From NCBI GenBank assembly GCA_021157665.1, contig JAGGWE010000124.1, positions 1 to 8,131 on the forward strand: DNA of 8,131 nt, written 5' to 3'. Shown piece after piece: positions 1-6,018 of the stretch (position 1 is its first letter; each line of letters opens with the position of its first letter). Source of the stretch: Sulfurimonas sp. (lineage in GTDB: Bacteria; Campylobacterota; Campylobacteria; Campylobacterales; Sulfurimonadaceae). Position numbers and translations under genes: made by a program. The notes under the pieces were generated by a model, which made no database searches, had not been told where the DNA came from, and worked only from the letters and a program-made list of their open reading frames with translations.

Positions 1-375
1 AATCTCCTCAGCATACATCCCTTTAAAACGGATTCTGTACTGAGCATCTTGTGGCATATCAAGACCATTTTCTATAAGCATATCATTTATTGCAATATCA
101 GTAGCCATCTGCCAAAGCCATCCACTACGGTTATTTTTTCGCATATCGTGAGCTAAAACAGAGTGCATCGCACCATTTGCTAAAACAAACTCCAACTCAC
201 TAAGTTCTACATGTTGTAAAAAATCAGAACTGTATTCTAACTTTTTTCCATCACTCTTAAAAGCTTGAATATCATCATTTAATACTAATTCTAGCTTTGA
301 AGCAAGTGTTCCAAAGTATGGATAATCAACTAAGAGTTTAGCTTTTGCTTGGGATATTTTAGAGGAGGTATGCAA
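1..375 (-). CDS. DUF2201/VWA-like putative metallopeptidase-domain protein, N-terminal part (runs off left edge)
   Basis: The minus-strand frame is open from a TTG at 373-375 to the left edge, giving 125 N-terminal residues. An in-frame TGA lies at 382-384, and there is no in-frame ATG or GTG before the middle of the domain, so TTG is the only usual start that keeps the conserved region. This start overlaps the end of the moxR gene by 17 bases, which suggests translational coupling; I see no good ribosome binding site. The residues encoded at about 190-75 match the DUF2201 N-terminal domain as I know it: a histidine, then R..(N/R)R, then W, then ATDIAIND and ENGLDMP. In this family the domain usually carries HExxH and is followed by a VWA-like domain, which would lie outside the window. 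Here the expected HExxH reads N-G-A-M-H, so peptidase activity is doubtful. Such proteins are commonly encoded beside MoxR ATPases, as here, and are thought to work with them. The family call is fairly secure; the exact function is unknown. Confidence 0.75.
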   Translation of the reverse strand, partial: MHTSSKISQAKAKLLVDYPYFGTLASKLELVLNDDIQAFKSDGKKLEYSSDFLQHVELSELEFVLANGAMHSVLAHDMRKNNRSGWLWQMATDIAINDMLIENGLDMPQDAQYRIRFKGMYAEEI

Positions 376-1363
376 ACTTCTTCACCCACTCTTTAAAAAC
401 TTTTGAATGTTCCATTTTCACACCATTTCTTTGTAAATCTTGGACTATCATAACAGCAAATTCACTTCTTAACTCTAAAGTGTATTTTAACAAATTGTCT
501 AAATTCTGCTCATTATTATCACGAAGTAAAGCACTAACCAGCCCAATACTTAGGGCATAAAGAACATCAAGCTCTTCACTATATTCCCCATTCCCACATG
601 CCAAGATATTTGAAATATCAGGTAACTTATTCATAACCTTAGAAAAACTCAAAAAGCCAACTGCAACCTCACTTCCAACTGCTCCACTTAGAACTTTAAG
701 CATTAAAGCTTTATCTAAATCAGATTTTAAAATACTATCTACATACTCCCAACTTCGTGGTGTTGCAAAACTTTTTGTATCACTCTTTGCGTCAAAGGTA
801 AAAAGATGCTCATTTTTGTAAGCAATGTATGCAATAATTTTCTCATCAAGCCCTTTTTTATAAGCCCAATCTCTAAACTCATCAACATCTATCTCCATCT
901 CAAAATGAACAAATCTATTTGCAAGTGGTGATGGCATTCTATAAGTTACACCCCTATCACCCTCACGATTTCCAGCAGCTACAATTGCCCAACCATCAGG
1001 CAACTCATACTCTCCTACTTTTCTATCCAAGATTAATTGATATGCTGAAGCTTGAACTGATGGAGGTGCAGAATTTAGCTCATCTAAAAATAAAATCCCC
1101 TTACCATCACGAGGTAAAAATGCAGGTGGAGCCCAAAGTGCAATGTTAGTATCTTTATCAAAAAATGGGATACCTTTTAAATCAGTAGGATCCATAAGAG
1201 CAAGTCTTAAATCTATAAAACCTACACCTTTATCCTCAGCAATTTGCTTTACAATAGAGGACTTTCCAACCCCTGGAGCACCCCAAATAAATGTTGGAAC
1301 TTTTTGCTCAACTAGAGCTGATACACTACTAATTAATTCTGATGCTTTCACTATATTTCCCAT
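359..1363 (-). CDS. MoxR-type AAA+ ATPase
   Basis: This 334-residue cytoplasmic ATPase has all the core AAA+ elements. Walker A is GAPGVGKS (28-35), Walker B is ILFLDE (90-95) with D94 and E95, sensor 1 is AAGNR (N132), and the likely arginine finger is R150 in PLANRF. The segment LMDPTDLKGIP (56-66) is typical of the MoxR branch that pairs with DUF2201/VWA-like proteins. MoxR ATPases use ATP to remodel or activate partner complexes, usually together with a VWA protein; the substrate here is unknown. The ATG at 1361-1363 overlaps the end of the upstream BRCT/repeat gene by 13 bases. Its own 3' end overlaps the DUF2201 gene, so the three genes probably form one translationally coupled operon. 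The last codons (TAC CTC CTC) resemble the 3' tail of 16S rRNA, which is a curiosity. Residues 254-259 (LACGNG) are encoded over one copy of the repeated CACATGCC octamer. Confidence 0.93.
   Translation of the reverse strand: MGNIVKASELISSVSALVEQKVPTFIWGAPGVGKSSIVKQIAEDKGVGFIDLRLALMDPTDLKGIPFFDKDTNIALWAPPAFLPRDGKGILFLDELNSAPPSVQASAYQLILDRKVGEYELPDGWAIVAAGNREGDRGVTYRMPSPLANRFVHFEMEIDVDEFRDWAYKKGLDEKIIAYIAYKNEHLFTFDAKSDTKSFATPRSWEYVDSILKSDLDKALMLKVLSGAVGSEVAVGFLSFSKVMNKLPDISNILACGNGEYSEELDVLYALSIGLVSALLRDNNEQNLDNLLKYTLELRSEFAVMIVQDLQRNGVKMEHSKVFKEWVKKFAYLL
595..602 (+). repeat. CACATGCC motif copy 1 (in moxR)
   Basis: Exact octamer, flanked as TTCC-motif-AAGA. On the coding strand it reads as GGCATGTG in the frame G|GCA|TGT|G, giving Ala-Cys-Gly within LACGNG of the MoxR protein. 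Confidence 0.7.
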
Positions 1364-2517
1364 CCTATATTTTCAGTTTGTATATGTCTGCCAAAAGCAG
1401 GATTTGTTTTCACAAATCTTTCATATCTTCTATCAAGTTGAAGTTGATACAAAATATCTATCGGTGTATTTTCATTTTTAGATAGTGGCATGTGTGTTTT
1501 AGGGTTTTTATATGCCTCTATCAACATCTCTTGTGGAGTTGAGTTGTTTTCGTAAATGGCAAACTCTATTTTTTCATCATTCAAATTAAGTAGATTTTTA
1601 ATAATTTTCTCATCCAAATTATCATTTAAAGCCAAAGCATAGTTTACATTTTCATCATCTAAATCTAAAAGTTCATTTTGCATATCCAAACTCATACTCT
1701 CATTTAAAGCCAAGGCTGTTGGATATTTTTTAGCTAAAACAAATAACTCATCATCTAACTCTATGCTTCTAGCTACATTACTTCCAAGTGTTTCATCTTT
1801 TAAAAACTCTTCAACTAAAGATAAAGACAACTTTTTGTTAAACGAAAGGGCTTCTAAAATTTTCTCATCACCACTCTTAAAAAATCTCTTTTGCATAAGT
1901 TCATTAGTATAAATACTCATAGCGATAGCAGAGTTTATTTTAGGATGAAACTGTAATGGTTTTAACTCTGTAATTGCTTTTAAAATATCCACATGCCGAG
2001 TTTGTGCAACAAGATGTATAAAACCAGTTGTAGCATACTGAACATTATGATTTCTTTCTATATTTTCATAAAATCGTGAGATAAAAGCAGCAGAAACATC
2101 ACGGTTATCATCATTTTCAAAAAAGTCCTCATTACCCCAAGAATAAAGTTTTATAAGCCTTAAAAAAAGAGTATCACTTATCATCTCATTTTGCAAAAAA
2201 CTCTTTAGTCTATCTTTGTCATGAGAAAGTTTTAAACTCATCAAAAGAGTATCTTCATCAATCGCACATGCCAAAAGATTCTCAAGTGCATCTATGGGGA
2301 TAGCTTTTAACTTACCACTCTCGTACAATTCATCACTAGCATTTTGTTCATAAGGTGTCATCATCCTGCCATCAACAGCTAAAACAACCTCATCACCATA
2401 CTCTTTTACAACATCAATACCATGATACTTCATCTGGTCGTTAAACTCTTCACTACTAAAAGCACGGCTTCGCCCAAATAAAAGTATAGTTTTGTTACTT
2501 AGTTCATCTAAATTCAT
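1351..2517 (-). CDS. BRCT-like domain plus LRV/HEAT-like repeat protein
   Basis: I do not recognise a named gene. From the ATG at 2515-2517 the protein has 388 residues, with no signal peptide or membrane segment, so it is probably cytoplasmic. Residues about 6-85 look BRCT-like: a first strand KTILLFG, a helix, then HGIDVV, a strand EVVLAV, then a helix around ASDELYESGK followed by IPI and ALENLL. A helical linker follows. From about 215 to 375 there are six to seven degenerate units of 22-26 residues with the pattern D-D/E-x-(V/I)...A..N...(P)..(I/L)L, as in NENTPIDIL, NNSTPQEML and NDNLDEKII. These resemble leucine-rich-repeat-variant or HEAT-like solenoids used in protein binding. A GTG at 2530-2532 would add five residues, but a TATAAT box overlaps that stretch, so I prefer the ATG. 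The gene leads a MoxR/DUF2201 operon and may supply the target-recognition subunit; that role is inference. Confidence 0.7.
   Translation of the reverse strand: MNLDELSNKTILLFGRSRAFSSEEFNDQMKYHGIDVVKEYGDEVVLAVDGRMMTPYEQNASDELYESGKLKAIPIDALENLLACAIDEDTLLMSLKLSHDKDRLKSFLQNEMISDTLFLRLIKLYSWGNEDFFENDDNRDVSAAFISRFYENIERNHNVQYATTGFIHLVAQTRHVDILKAITELKPLQFHPKINSAIAMSIYTNELMQKRFFKSGDEKILEALSFNKKLSLSLVEEFLKDETLGSNVARSIELDDELFVLAKKYPTALALNESMSLDMQNELLDLDDENVNYALALNDNLDEKIIKNLLNLNDEKIEFAIYENNSTPQEMLIEAYKNPKTHMPLSKNENTPIDILYQLQLDRRYERFVKTNPAFGRHIQTENIGWEI
1487..1494 (-). repeat. CACATGCC motif copy 2 (in BRCT/repeat gene)
   Basis: Exact octamer on the minus strand, where it is read as CAC ATG CC(A), His-Met-Pro. 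This copy has A instead of the usual C before the octamer, but keeps the purine after it. Confidence 0.6.
1990..1997 (+). repeat. CACATGCC motif copy 3 (in BRCT/repeat gene)
   Basis: Exact octamer with flanks ATC-motif-GAG. In the coding direction it is read in another frame, CGG CAT GTG (Arg-His-Val), which shows that the repeat is not driven by one peptide. Confidence 0.7.
2265..2272 (+). repeat. CACATGCC motif copy 4 (in BRCT/repeat gene)
   Basis: Exact octamer followed by AAAAG and preceded by G rather than C. In the coding direction it gives GCA TGT G (Ala-Cys-Ala in LLACAID). Confidence 0.6.
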
Positions 2518-2523
2518 AACTAA

Positions 2524-2529
2524 ATTATA
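2524..2529 (-). promoter_or_regulatory. -10 box (TATAAT) of the BRCT/MoxR/DUF2201 operon, placed for a leaderless mRNA
   Basis: Read on the minus strand, a perfect TATAAT is followed by only six bases (TTAGTT) and then the ATG at 2517. Transcription normally starts about seven bases after the box, so the mRNA would begin at or next to the start codon. No ribosome binding site is visible, which agrees. No clear -35 box is seen, as is usual for sigma70 promoters in this phylum. Confidence 0.5.
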
Positions 2530-2559
2530 CACATATATTTTTAGTTTTCTCTTCTTGGC

Positions 2560-2565
2560 TATAAT
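2560..2565 (+). promoter_or_regulatory. -10 box (TATAAT) of nhaA
   Basis: A perfect TATAAT preceded by TGGC lies 27 bases before the nhaA ATG. Transcription would start near 2572, leaving a leader of about 20 bases that contains the ribosome binding site AAGGA at 2581-2585. The upstream side is T-rich without a clear -35 box. This box lies 30 bases from the oppositely directed -10 box at 2524-2529, so the two promoters share the same short region. Confidence 0.6.
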
Positions 2566-2592
2566 CCACTTAATAATTTTAAGGAAAAATCA

Positions 2593-3921
2593 ATGAAACT
2601 TTACGCACCGTGGGAGAAAACTTTTAACAGAATCTCCACCCCTTTTGAACACTTTTTACATGCTCAAACAACAACTGGTTTAGTTTTGATGGTTATGACA
2701 GTAGTTGCTCTTATTCTTGCAAATACCCCATTAACTGAAGCTTATGCTCACTTTTTTCATACAAAGGTTGATTTATCTGTTGGTTCTTGGCATCTTGAAC
2801 ATACTATTCACCACTGGATAAATGATGGACTTATGGCTATCTTTTTCTTTATTATCGGGCTTGAGATAAAAAGGGAAATTTTAGTAGGGGAACTCTCAAA
2901 TATAAAAGTTGCAATTTTACCGATTTTAGCAGCTATTGGTGGGATGGTTTTACCTGCTTTAATCTACTATAGTATAAATGCTGGTGGAGAAGGAGCAGTA
3001 GGTTGGGGTATTCCGATGGCAACTGATATTGCCTTTGCCATCTCGGCACTTGTTCTTTTAGGAAACCGTGTTTCACCTGCCTTAGTTACCTTTCTAGTTG
3101 CCCTTGCCATTGTAGATGATTTAGGTGCTGTTTTGGTTATAGCTATTTTTTATACTGATCAAATCAACATGACTCCCCTTGGTTTAGCTGGTTTATCTTT
3201 TTTAATTATGATTATATTTAATCGTGTTGGTATCCATATGATTTTACCTTACTTTATAGTTGGTCTTTTCATGTGGTTTTTTATGCTTGAATCTGGTATT
3301 CATGCTACTATCGCTGGTGTAATTGCAGCGCTTAGTATCCCATCAAAACCAAAACAAACACCAATAGATTTTTCAATGAGTGCAAGAAATCAACTTGATG
3401 AGTTTGATAACTATCCTGTTGCAACTGACAACATGATGCACGAAAAACAAAAAGCTATACTTCTAAATATAAAAGATAAAATCGATGAAGTTGGAACTCC
3501 TGCAGCAAGATTAGAGCATGATTTACATCTACCAGTTGCACTTGTTGTCATACCTCTTTTTGCCCTTGCGAATGCTGGAATATCTATAGATTTTTCCTCT
3601 ATTGGTGAAACTATTGTTACTCCTGTATCTCTAGGAATTATTACAGGTTTAATTTTAGGAAAAGTTCTTGGTATTTTTGGTGTAGCATGGGTGGCTATCA
3701 AATTAGGTATTGCTAAGCTTCCAGAAAATAGTACAATGAAACAAATTTTTGGTGTTGCATTTTTAGGTGGAATCGGTTTTACAATGTCTATCTTCGTTGC
3801 AGATTTAGCTTTTTTAGGAAATGACTCTCTTATCTTTCAAGCAAAAGTTGGAATTTTAGCAGCTTCACTCTTTGCAGGACTCTTTGGTTATATTTGGTTA
3901 AGAGTAGTTTCAAAAAGCTAA
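2593..3921 (+). CDS. nhaA: NhaA family Na+/H+ antiporter
   Basis: This 442-residue inner-membrane protein expels Na+ (or Li+) in exchange for protons and helps keep internal pH and sodium balanced. The family signature is intact: FFFIIGLEIKRE (84-95), MATDIAFA with D145 matching E. coli D133, AIVDDLGAV with D175/D176 matching the ion-binding D163/D164, and GLILGKVLG with K357 matching K300. PLFALANAG (321-329) and FLGGIGFTMSIF near the C-terminus are also typical. The protein is about 50 residues longer than E. coli NhaA. The extra length is a charged, hydrophilic insert at about 252-301, between helices 8 and 9 and just before TPAARLEH. Helicobacter-type NhaA is known for a long loop at this place, so this is a phylum trait rather than an oddity. 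The ATG has a good binding site, AAGGA, eight bases upstream. It is transcribed from its own promoter, divergently from the MoxR operon. No clear terminator follows. Confidence 0.97.
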   Translation: MKLYAPWEKTFNRISTPFEHFLHAQTTTGLVLMVMTVVALILANTPLTEAYAHFFHTKVDLSVGSWHLEHTIHHWINDGLMAIFFFIIGLEIKREILVGELSNIKVAILPILAAIGGMVLPALIYYSINAGGEGAVGWGIPMATDIAFAISALVLLGNRVSPALVTFLVALAIVDDLGAVLVIAIFYTDQINMTPLGLAGLSFLIMIIFNRVGIHMILPYFIVGLFMWFFMLESGIHATIAGVIAALSIPSKPKQTPIDFSMSARNQLDEFDNYPVATDNMMHEKQKAILLNIKDKIDEVGTPAARLEHDLHLPVALVVIPLFALANAGISIDFSSIGETIVTPVSLGIITGLILGKVLGIFGVAWVAIKLGIAKLPENSTMKQIFGVAFLGGIGFTMSIFVADLAFLGNDSLIFQAKVGILAASLFAGLFGYIWLRVVSKS

Positions 3922-3936
3922 TTTTTAAGATACAAT

Positions 3937-3949
3937 TACTATAATAGTA
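3937..3949 (+). promoter_or_regulatory. -10 box of the PAS/chemoreceptor unit inside a perfect dyad
   Basis: TATAAT at 3940-3945 lies 33 bases before the TTG start of the PAS gene and after the nhaA stop. It sits inside the perfect inverted repeat TACTAT-A-ATAGTA (3937-3949). The dyad could be an operator, but short A+T palindromes around -10 boxes also arise by chance. No -35 box is clear. The promoter suggests that the taxis genes can be transcribed separately from nhaA. Confidence 0.45.
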
Positions 3950-3978
3950 TTAAATTTTATTTTAAGTAGGTAGGATAA

Positions 3979-4488
3979 TTGATAAGGATTACACCAAAAA
4001 ATAACGGAAAAGCATTTGAAAAAAATGTTTTATTAGTTACTAAAACAGATTTAAAAGGTAAGATTACATATGCTAATCGTGCCTTTATGAAAATAGTTGG
4101 TATGGATGAGAGCATTCTTCTTGGTGCTCCTCATAACATCATACGACACCCAGATATGCCAAAGATAATCTTTAAACTTCTATGGTCATATCTTCAAAAA
4201 GGTGATGAGATTCATGCTTATGTAAAAAATATCTGTGCTGATGGCTCATACTACTGGGTATTTGCAAATGTTACACCCTCTTATGATTCTAAAGCCACTG
4301 ATAAAATTATCGGTTACCACTCCGCTAGGCGTTCTCCGACTAAAGAAGCATTAGCTATCATTGAACCTCTTTACAAAAAACTTTTACAAGCTGAAAAAAG
4401 TAATGGAATGAATGCCAGTGAAAAAATTATTAACGATTTACTAAAAGAAAAAGGAATGGCTTATGATGAATTTATCCTCTCTTTCTAA
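3979..4488 (+). CDS. Aer/CetB-type PAS domain protein (energy-taxis sensor subunit)
   Basis: This soluble 169-residue protein is almost entirely one PAS domain followed by a helical tail. Aligned by eye with the E. coli Aer PAS domain it keeps TDLKGKITYAN (N33, Aer N34), HNIIRHPDMP (R56, H57, D59, matching Aer R57, H58, D60) and VKN..DG.YYWV. These are the residues around the FAD pocket, so FAD binding and redox or energy sensing are likely. The position matching Aer W79 is I78 here. It has no membrane segment and overlaps the following chemoreceptor gene by 26 bases. The arrangement resembles Campylobacter CetB (PAS) with CetA (membrane signaller). The start is TTG: an in-frame TAA directly precedes it (3976-3978) and the next in-frame ATG would cut into the PAS core. 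AAGTAGG at 3964-3970 is a plausible ribosome binding site. Confidence 0.88.
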   Translation: MIRITPKNNGKAFEKNVLLVTKTDLKGKITYANRAFMKIVGMDESILLGAPHNIIRHPDMPKIIFKLLWSYLQKGDEIHAYVKNICADGSYYWVFANVTPSYDSKATDKIIGYHSARRSPTKEALAIIEPLYKKLLQAEKSNGMNASEKIINDLLKEKGMAYDEFILSF

Positions 4489-5929
4489 ATTACACTATGC
4501 AAATTATGCTCATATAGCAGTTGTTTCTCTAGGTATGATAACTTCTGCTATCTTTTTTGAGTTCAATCCAACCATAGCAACTTTTAACTTTTTAAATATC
4601 GTCATAGCTGTTTATGCTTACAGACAAATACATATCACTAAATCAACAATTGACAGAACATCAAGAATCATAAAAACTGCTGCGATGGACGGAAATTTTG
4701 AAGAGCGTCAACATAACATAAAAGGTGGTGGTGAACTAGCATGGCTAGCTTGGAATCTAAATGATTTATTTGACCAAATAGAGTCTATTCTTCGTGAACT
4801 AAACACCTCTATAGAGTATGCTTCAAAAAACAAATACTTTAGACGAGTAAACTCAACTGGATTAAATAGCACTTTTAGCAAAACAGGTAATTTAGTAAAT
4901 ATCTCCTTAGATGCTATGCAAGCAGAACACAAAAACCAAGAAAAAGAAAGATTTTTCACTGAACTTTCTAAAACAGGTAGAGGCTTAATAACGAATTTTG
5001 AAAGTATTCAAGAACAAATTAGTGAAACTAATGATACACTAACTCAGTTAGCAATAGAATCTCAAGAATCTGCTTCATTATCCCGTTCAAACAATGTAGT
5101 TGTAGAAGAGATGAATGAAAATTTTGAAAAATTATCTCAAATTATTGCTCAAAATGATGAATCTATAGATGGTGTTTCATCAAGAACAGCTGATATTACT
5201 TCAGTTATTGATCTTATCAAAGATATTGCAGATCAAACAAATCTACTAGCTCTAAATGCTGCCATAGAAGCAGCAAGAGCTGGTGAACATGGTAGAGGTT
5301 TTGCCGTCGTTGCTGATGAAGTTAGAAAACTAGCAGAGAGGACTCAAAAAGCCACAAATGAGATAACTATTTCAATCTCAACTCTCCAACAAGAAGCAAA
5401 TGGAATGCTTGATAATTCTAAAGAGTTAAACTCTATAGCAGAACAATCAACAGCTAGTGTTGAAACACTTTACTCATCACTAAAACAATTTGGTTCAACT
5501 TCAGAAGCAGTTTTAAGTTCAAGTAGATATATGAAAAACAAAAACTTTGTAGTTCTTGCAAAAATAGATCATATTTTATTTAAAGCAGATGCTTTAGTTC
5601 ATGTAGAAAAAGAAGATATTAAAGAGTTTGAAACTCATACCAGTTGTCGTTTTGGTAAATGGTATGACATGGAAGGGCAATCTCAATTTAGGCACTCTAA
5701 AAGCTTTAAAGAGATTTTAACTCCACATGCCATAGTTCATGATTCTGTAATAAATACTTTTAAATTGATTGAAGATAGTGGAGTATTAATAAATGAAAAT
5801 GAGATAAAAACAAACTTTGTAAATATGGAAAATGCTTCTGATACTTTATTTACTCTAATGGATAATATGCTTGATGAAGAGGCGGCTTACAATAGTAAAA
5901 ATATATCTGATGGAGAAATAGAACTTTGA
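4463..5929 (+). CDS. CetA-like methyl-accepting chemotaxis protein with C-terminal CZB zinc-binding domain
   Basis: This 488-residue chemoreceptor has two closely spaced membrane helices (about 17-34 and 38-53) with almost no periplasmic loop, so it cannot bind a periplasmic ligand. A HAMP-like/linker region follows, then the coiled-coil signalling domain with the invariant tip at 257-295 (DQTNLLALNAAIEAARAGE and onward) that contacts CheA and CheW. The C-terminus is a CZB domain. H370, C395 (in CRFGKWY), H422 and H426 match the four zinc ligands of this family, with the C-to-H spacing of 27 and H-to-H spacing of 4 that I recall from DgcZ. CZB domains bind zinc through a reactive Cys and have been linked to oxidant sensing. 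There is no C-terminal NWETF-like CheR/CheB tether. The ATG at 4463 has AAGGA seven bases upstream, inside the end of the PAS gene. The PAS protein probably provides its redox input, as in CetA/CetB. Confidence 0.92.
   Translation: MMNLSSLSKLHYANYAHIAVVSLGMITSAIFFEFNPTIATFNFLNIVIAVYAYRQIHITKSTIDRTSRIIKTAAMDGNFEERQHNIKGGGELAWLAWNLNDLFDQIESILRELNTSIEYASKNKYFRRVNSTGLNSTFSKTGNLVNISLDAMQAEHKNQEKERFFTELSKTGRGLITNFESIQEQISETNDTLTQLAIESQESASLSRSNNVVVEEMNENFEKLSQIIAQNDESIDGVSSRTADITSVIDLIKDIADQTNLLALNAAIEAARAGEHGRGFAVVADEVRKLAERTQKATNEITISISTLQQEANGMLDNSKELNSIAEQSTASVETLYSSLKQFGSTSEAVLSSSRYMKNKNFVVLAKIDHILFKADALVHVEKEDIKEFETHTSCRFGKWYDMEGQSQFRHSKSFKEILTPHAIVHDSVINTFKLIEDSGVLINENEIKTNFVNMENASDTLFTLMDNMLDEEAAYNSKNISDGEIEL
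5724..5731 (+). repeat. CACATGCC motif copy 5 (in chemoreceptor gene)
   Basis: Exact octamer preceded by C and followed by AT. It is read C|CAC|ATG|CC shifted as CCA CAT GCC, Pro-His-Ala, and the His is H422, a zinc ligand of the CZB domain. Confidence 0.65.
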
Positions 5930-5985
5930 TATTTAGATTAAAATAAACTAGAAATCTTAGTATAAGTTATCTTAGCTATTATTTC

Positions 5986-5997
5986 GTAAAATTTTAC
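5986..5997. promoter_or_regulatory. 12-bp palindrome upstream of the cytochrome gene
   Basis: GTAAAATTTTAC is a perfect palindrome lying 21 bases before the cytochrome ATG, within the 89-base gap at 5930-6018. It contains a possible weak -10 box (TAAAAT, 5987-5992); TATAAG at 5961-5966 and TATTAT at 5977-5982 are alternatives. It could be an operator, but A+T-rich palindromes of this size also occur by chance. I see no convincing terminator for the chemoreceptor gene in the gap. Confidence 0.3.
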
Positions 5998-6018
5998 ACC
6001 AATAGAGAGAGGAATTTT

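Noticed and set aside
361..372. AGAGGAGGTATG on the plus strand, a perfect ribosome binding site next to an ATG
   Set aside because: The spacing is one base and the frame closes after eight codons, so it is the mirror of the moxR/DUF2201 junction.
919..1481. Plus-strand open frames inside the moxR region
   Set aside because: They lie opposite a gene with a complete AAA+ signature and their products show no recognisable domain.
2530..2532. GTG as the start of the BRCT/repeat gene
   Set aside because: A TATAAT box lies between it and the ATG at 2517, no ribosome binding site precedes it, and the added residues are outside the domain. It remains possible.
2569..2583. Inverted repeat CTTAA-TAATT-TTAAG before nhaA as a leader hairpin
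   Set aside because: It is a five-pair A/T stem that begins upstream of the predicted transcription start, so it would be incomplete in the mRNA.
3411..3701. Minus-strand open frame inside nhaA
   Set aside because: It is antisense to conserved antiporter sequence and has no domain or promoter of its own.
4463..4488. Frameshift splitting a single-chain Aer-type receptor
   Set aside because: The second gene has its own AAGGA ribosome binding site and ATG, the PAS protein ends naturally, and separate PAS and signaller genes are known from CetB/CetA.
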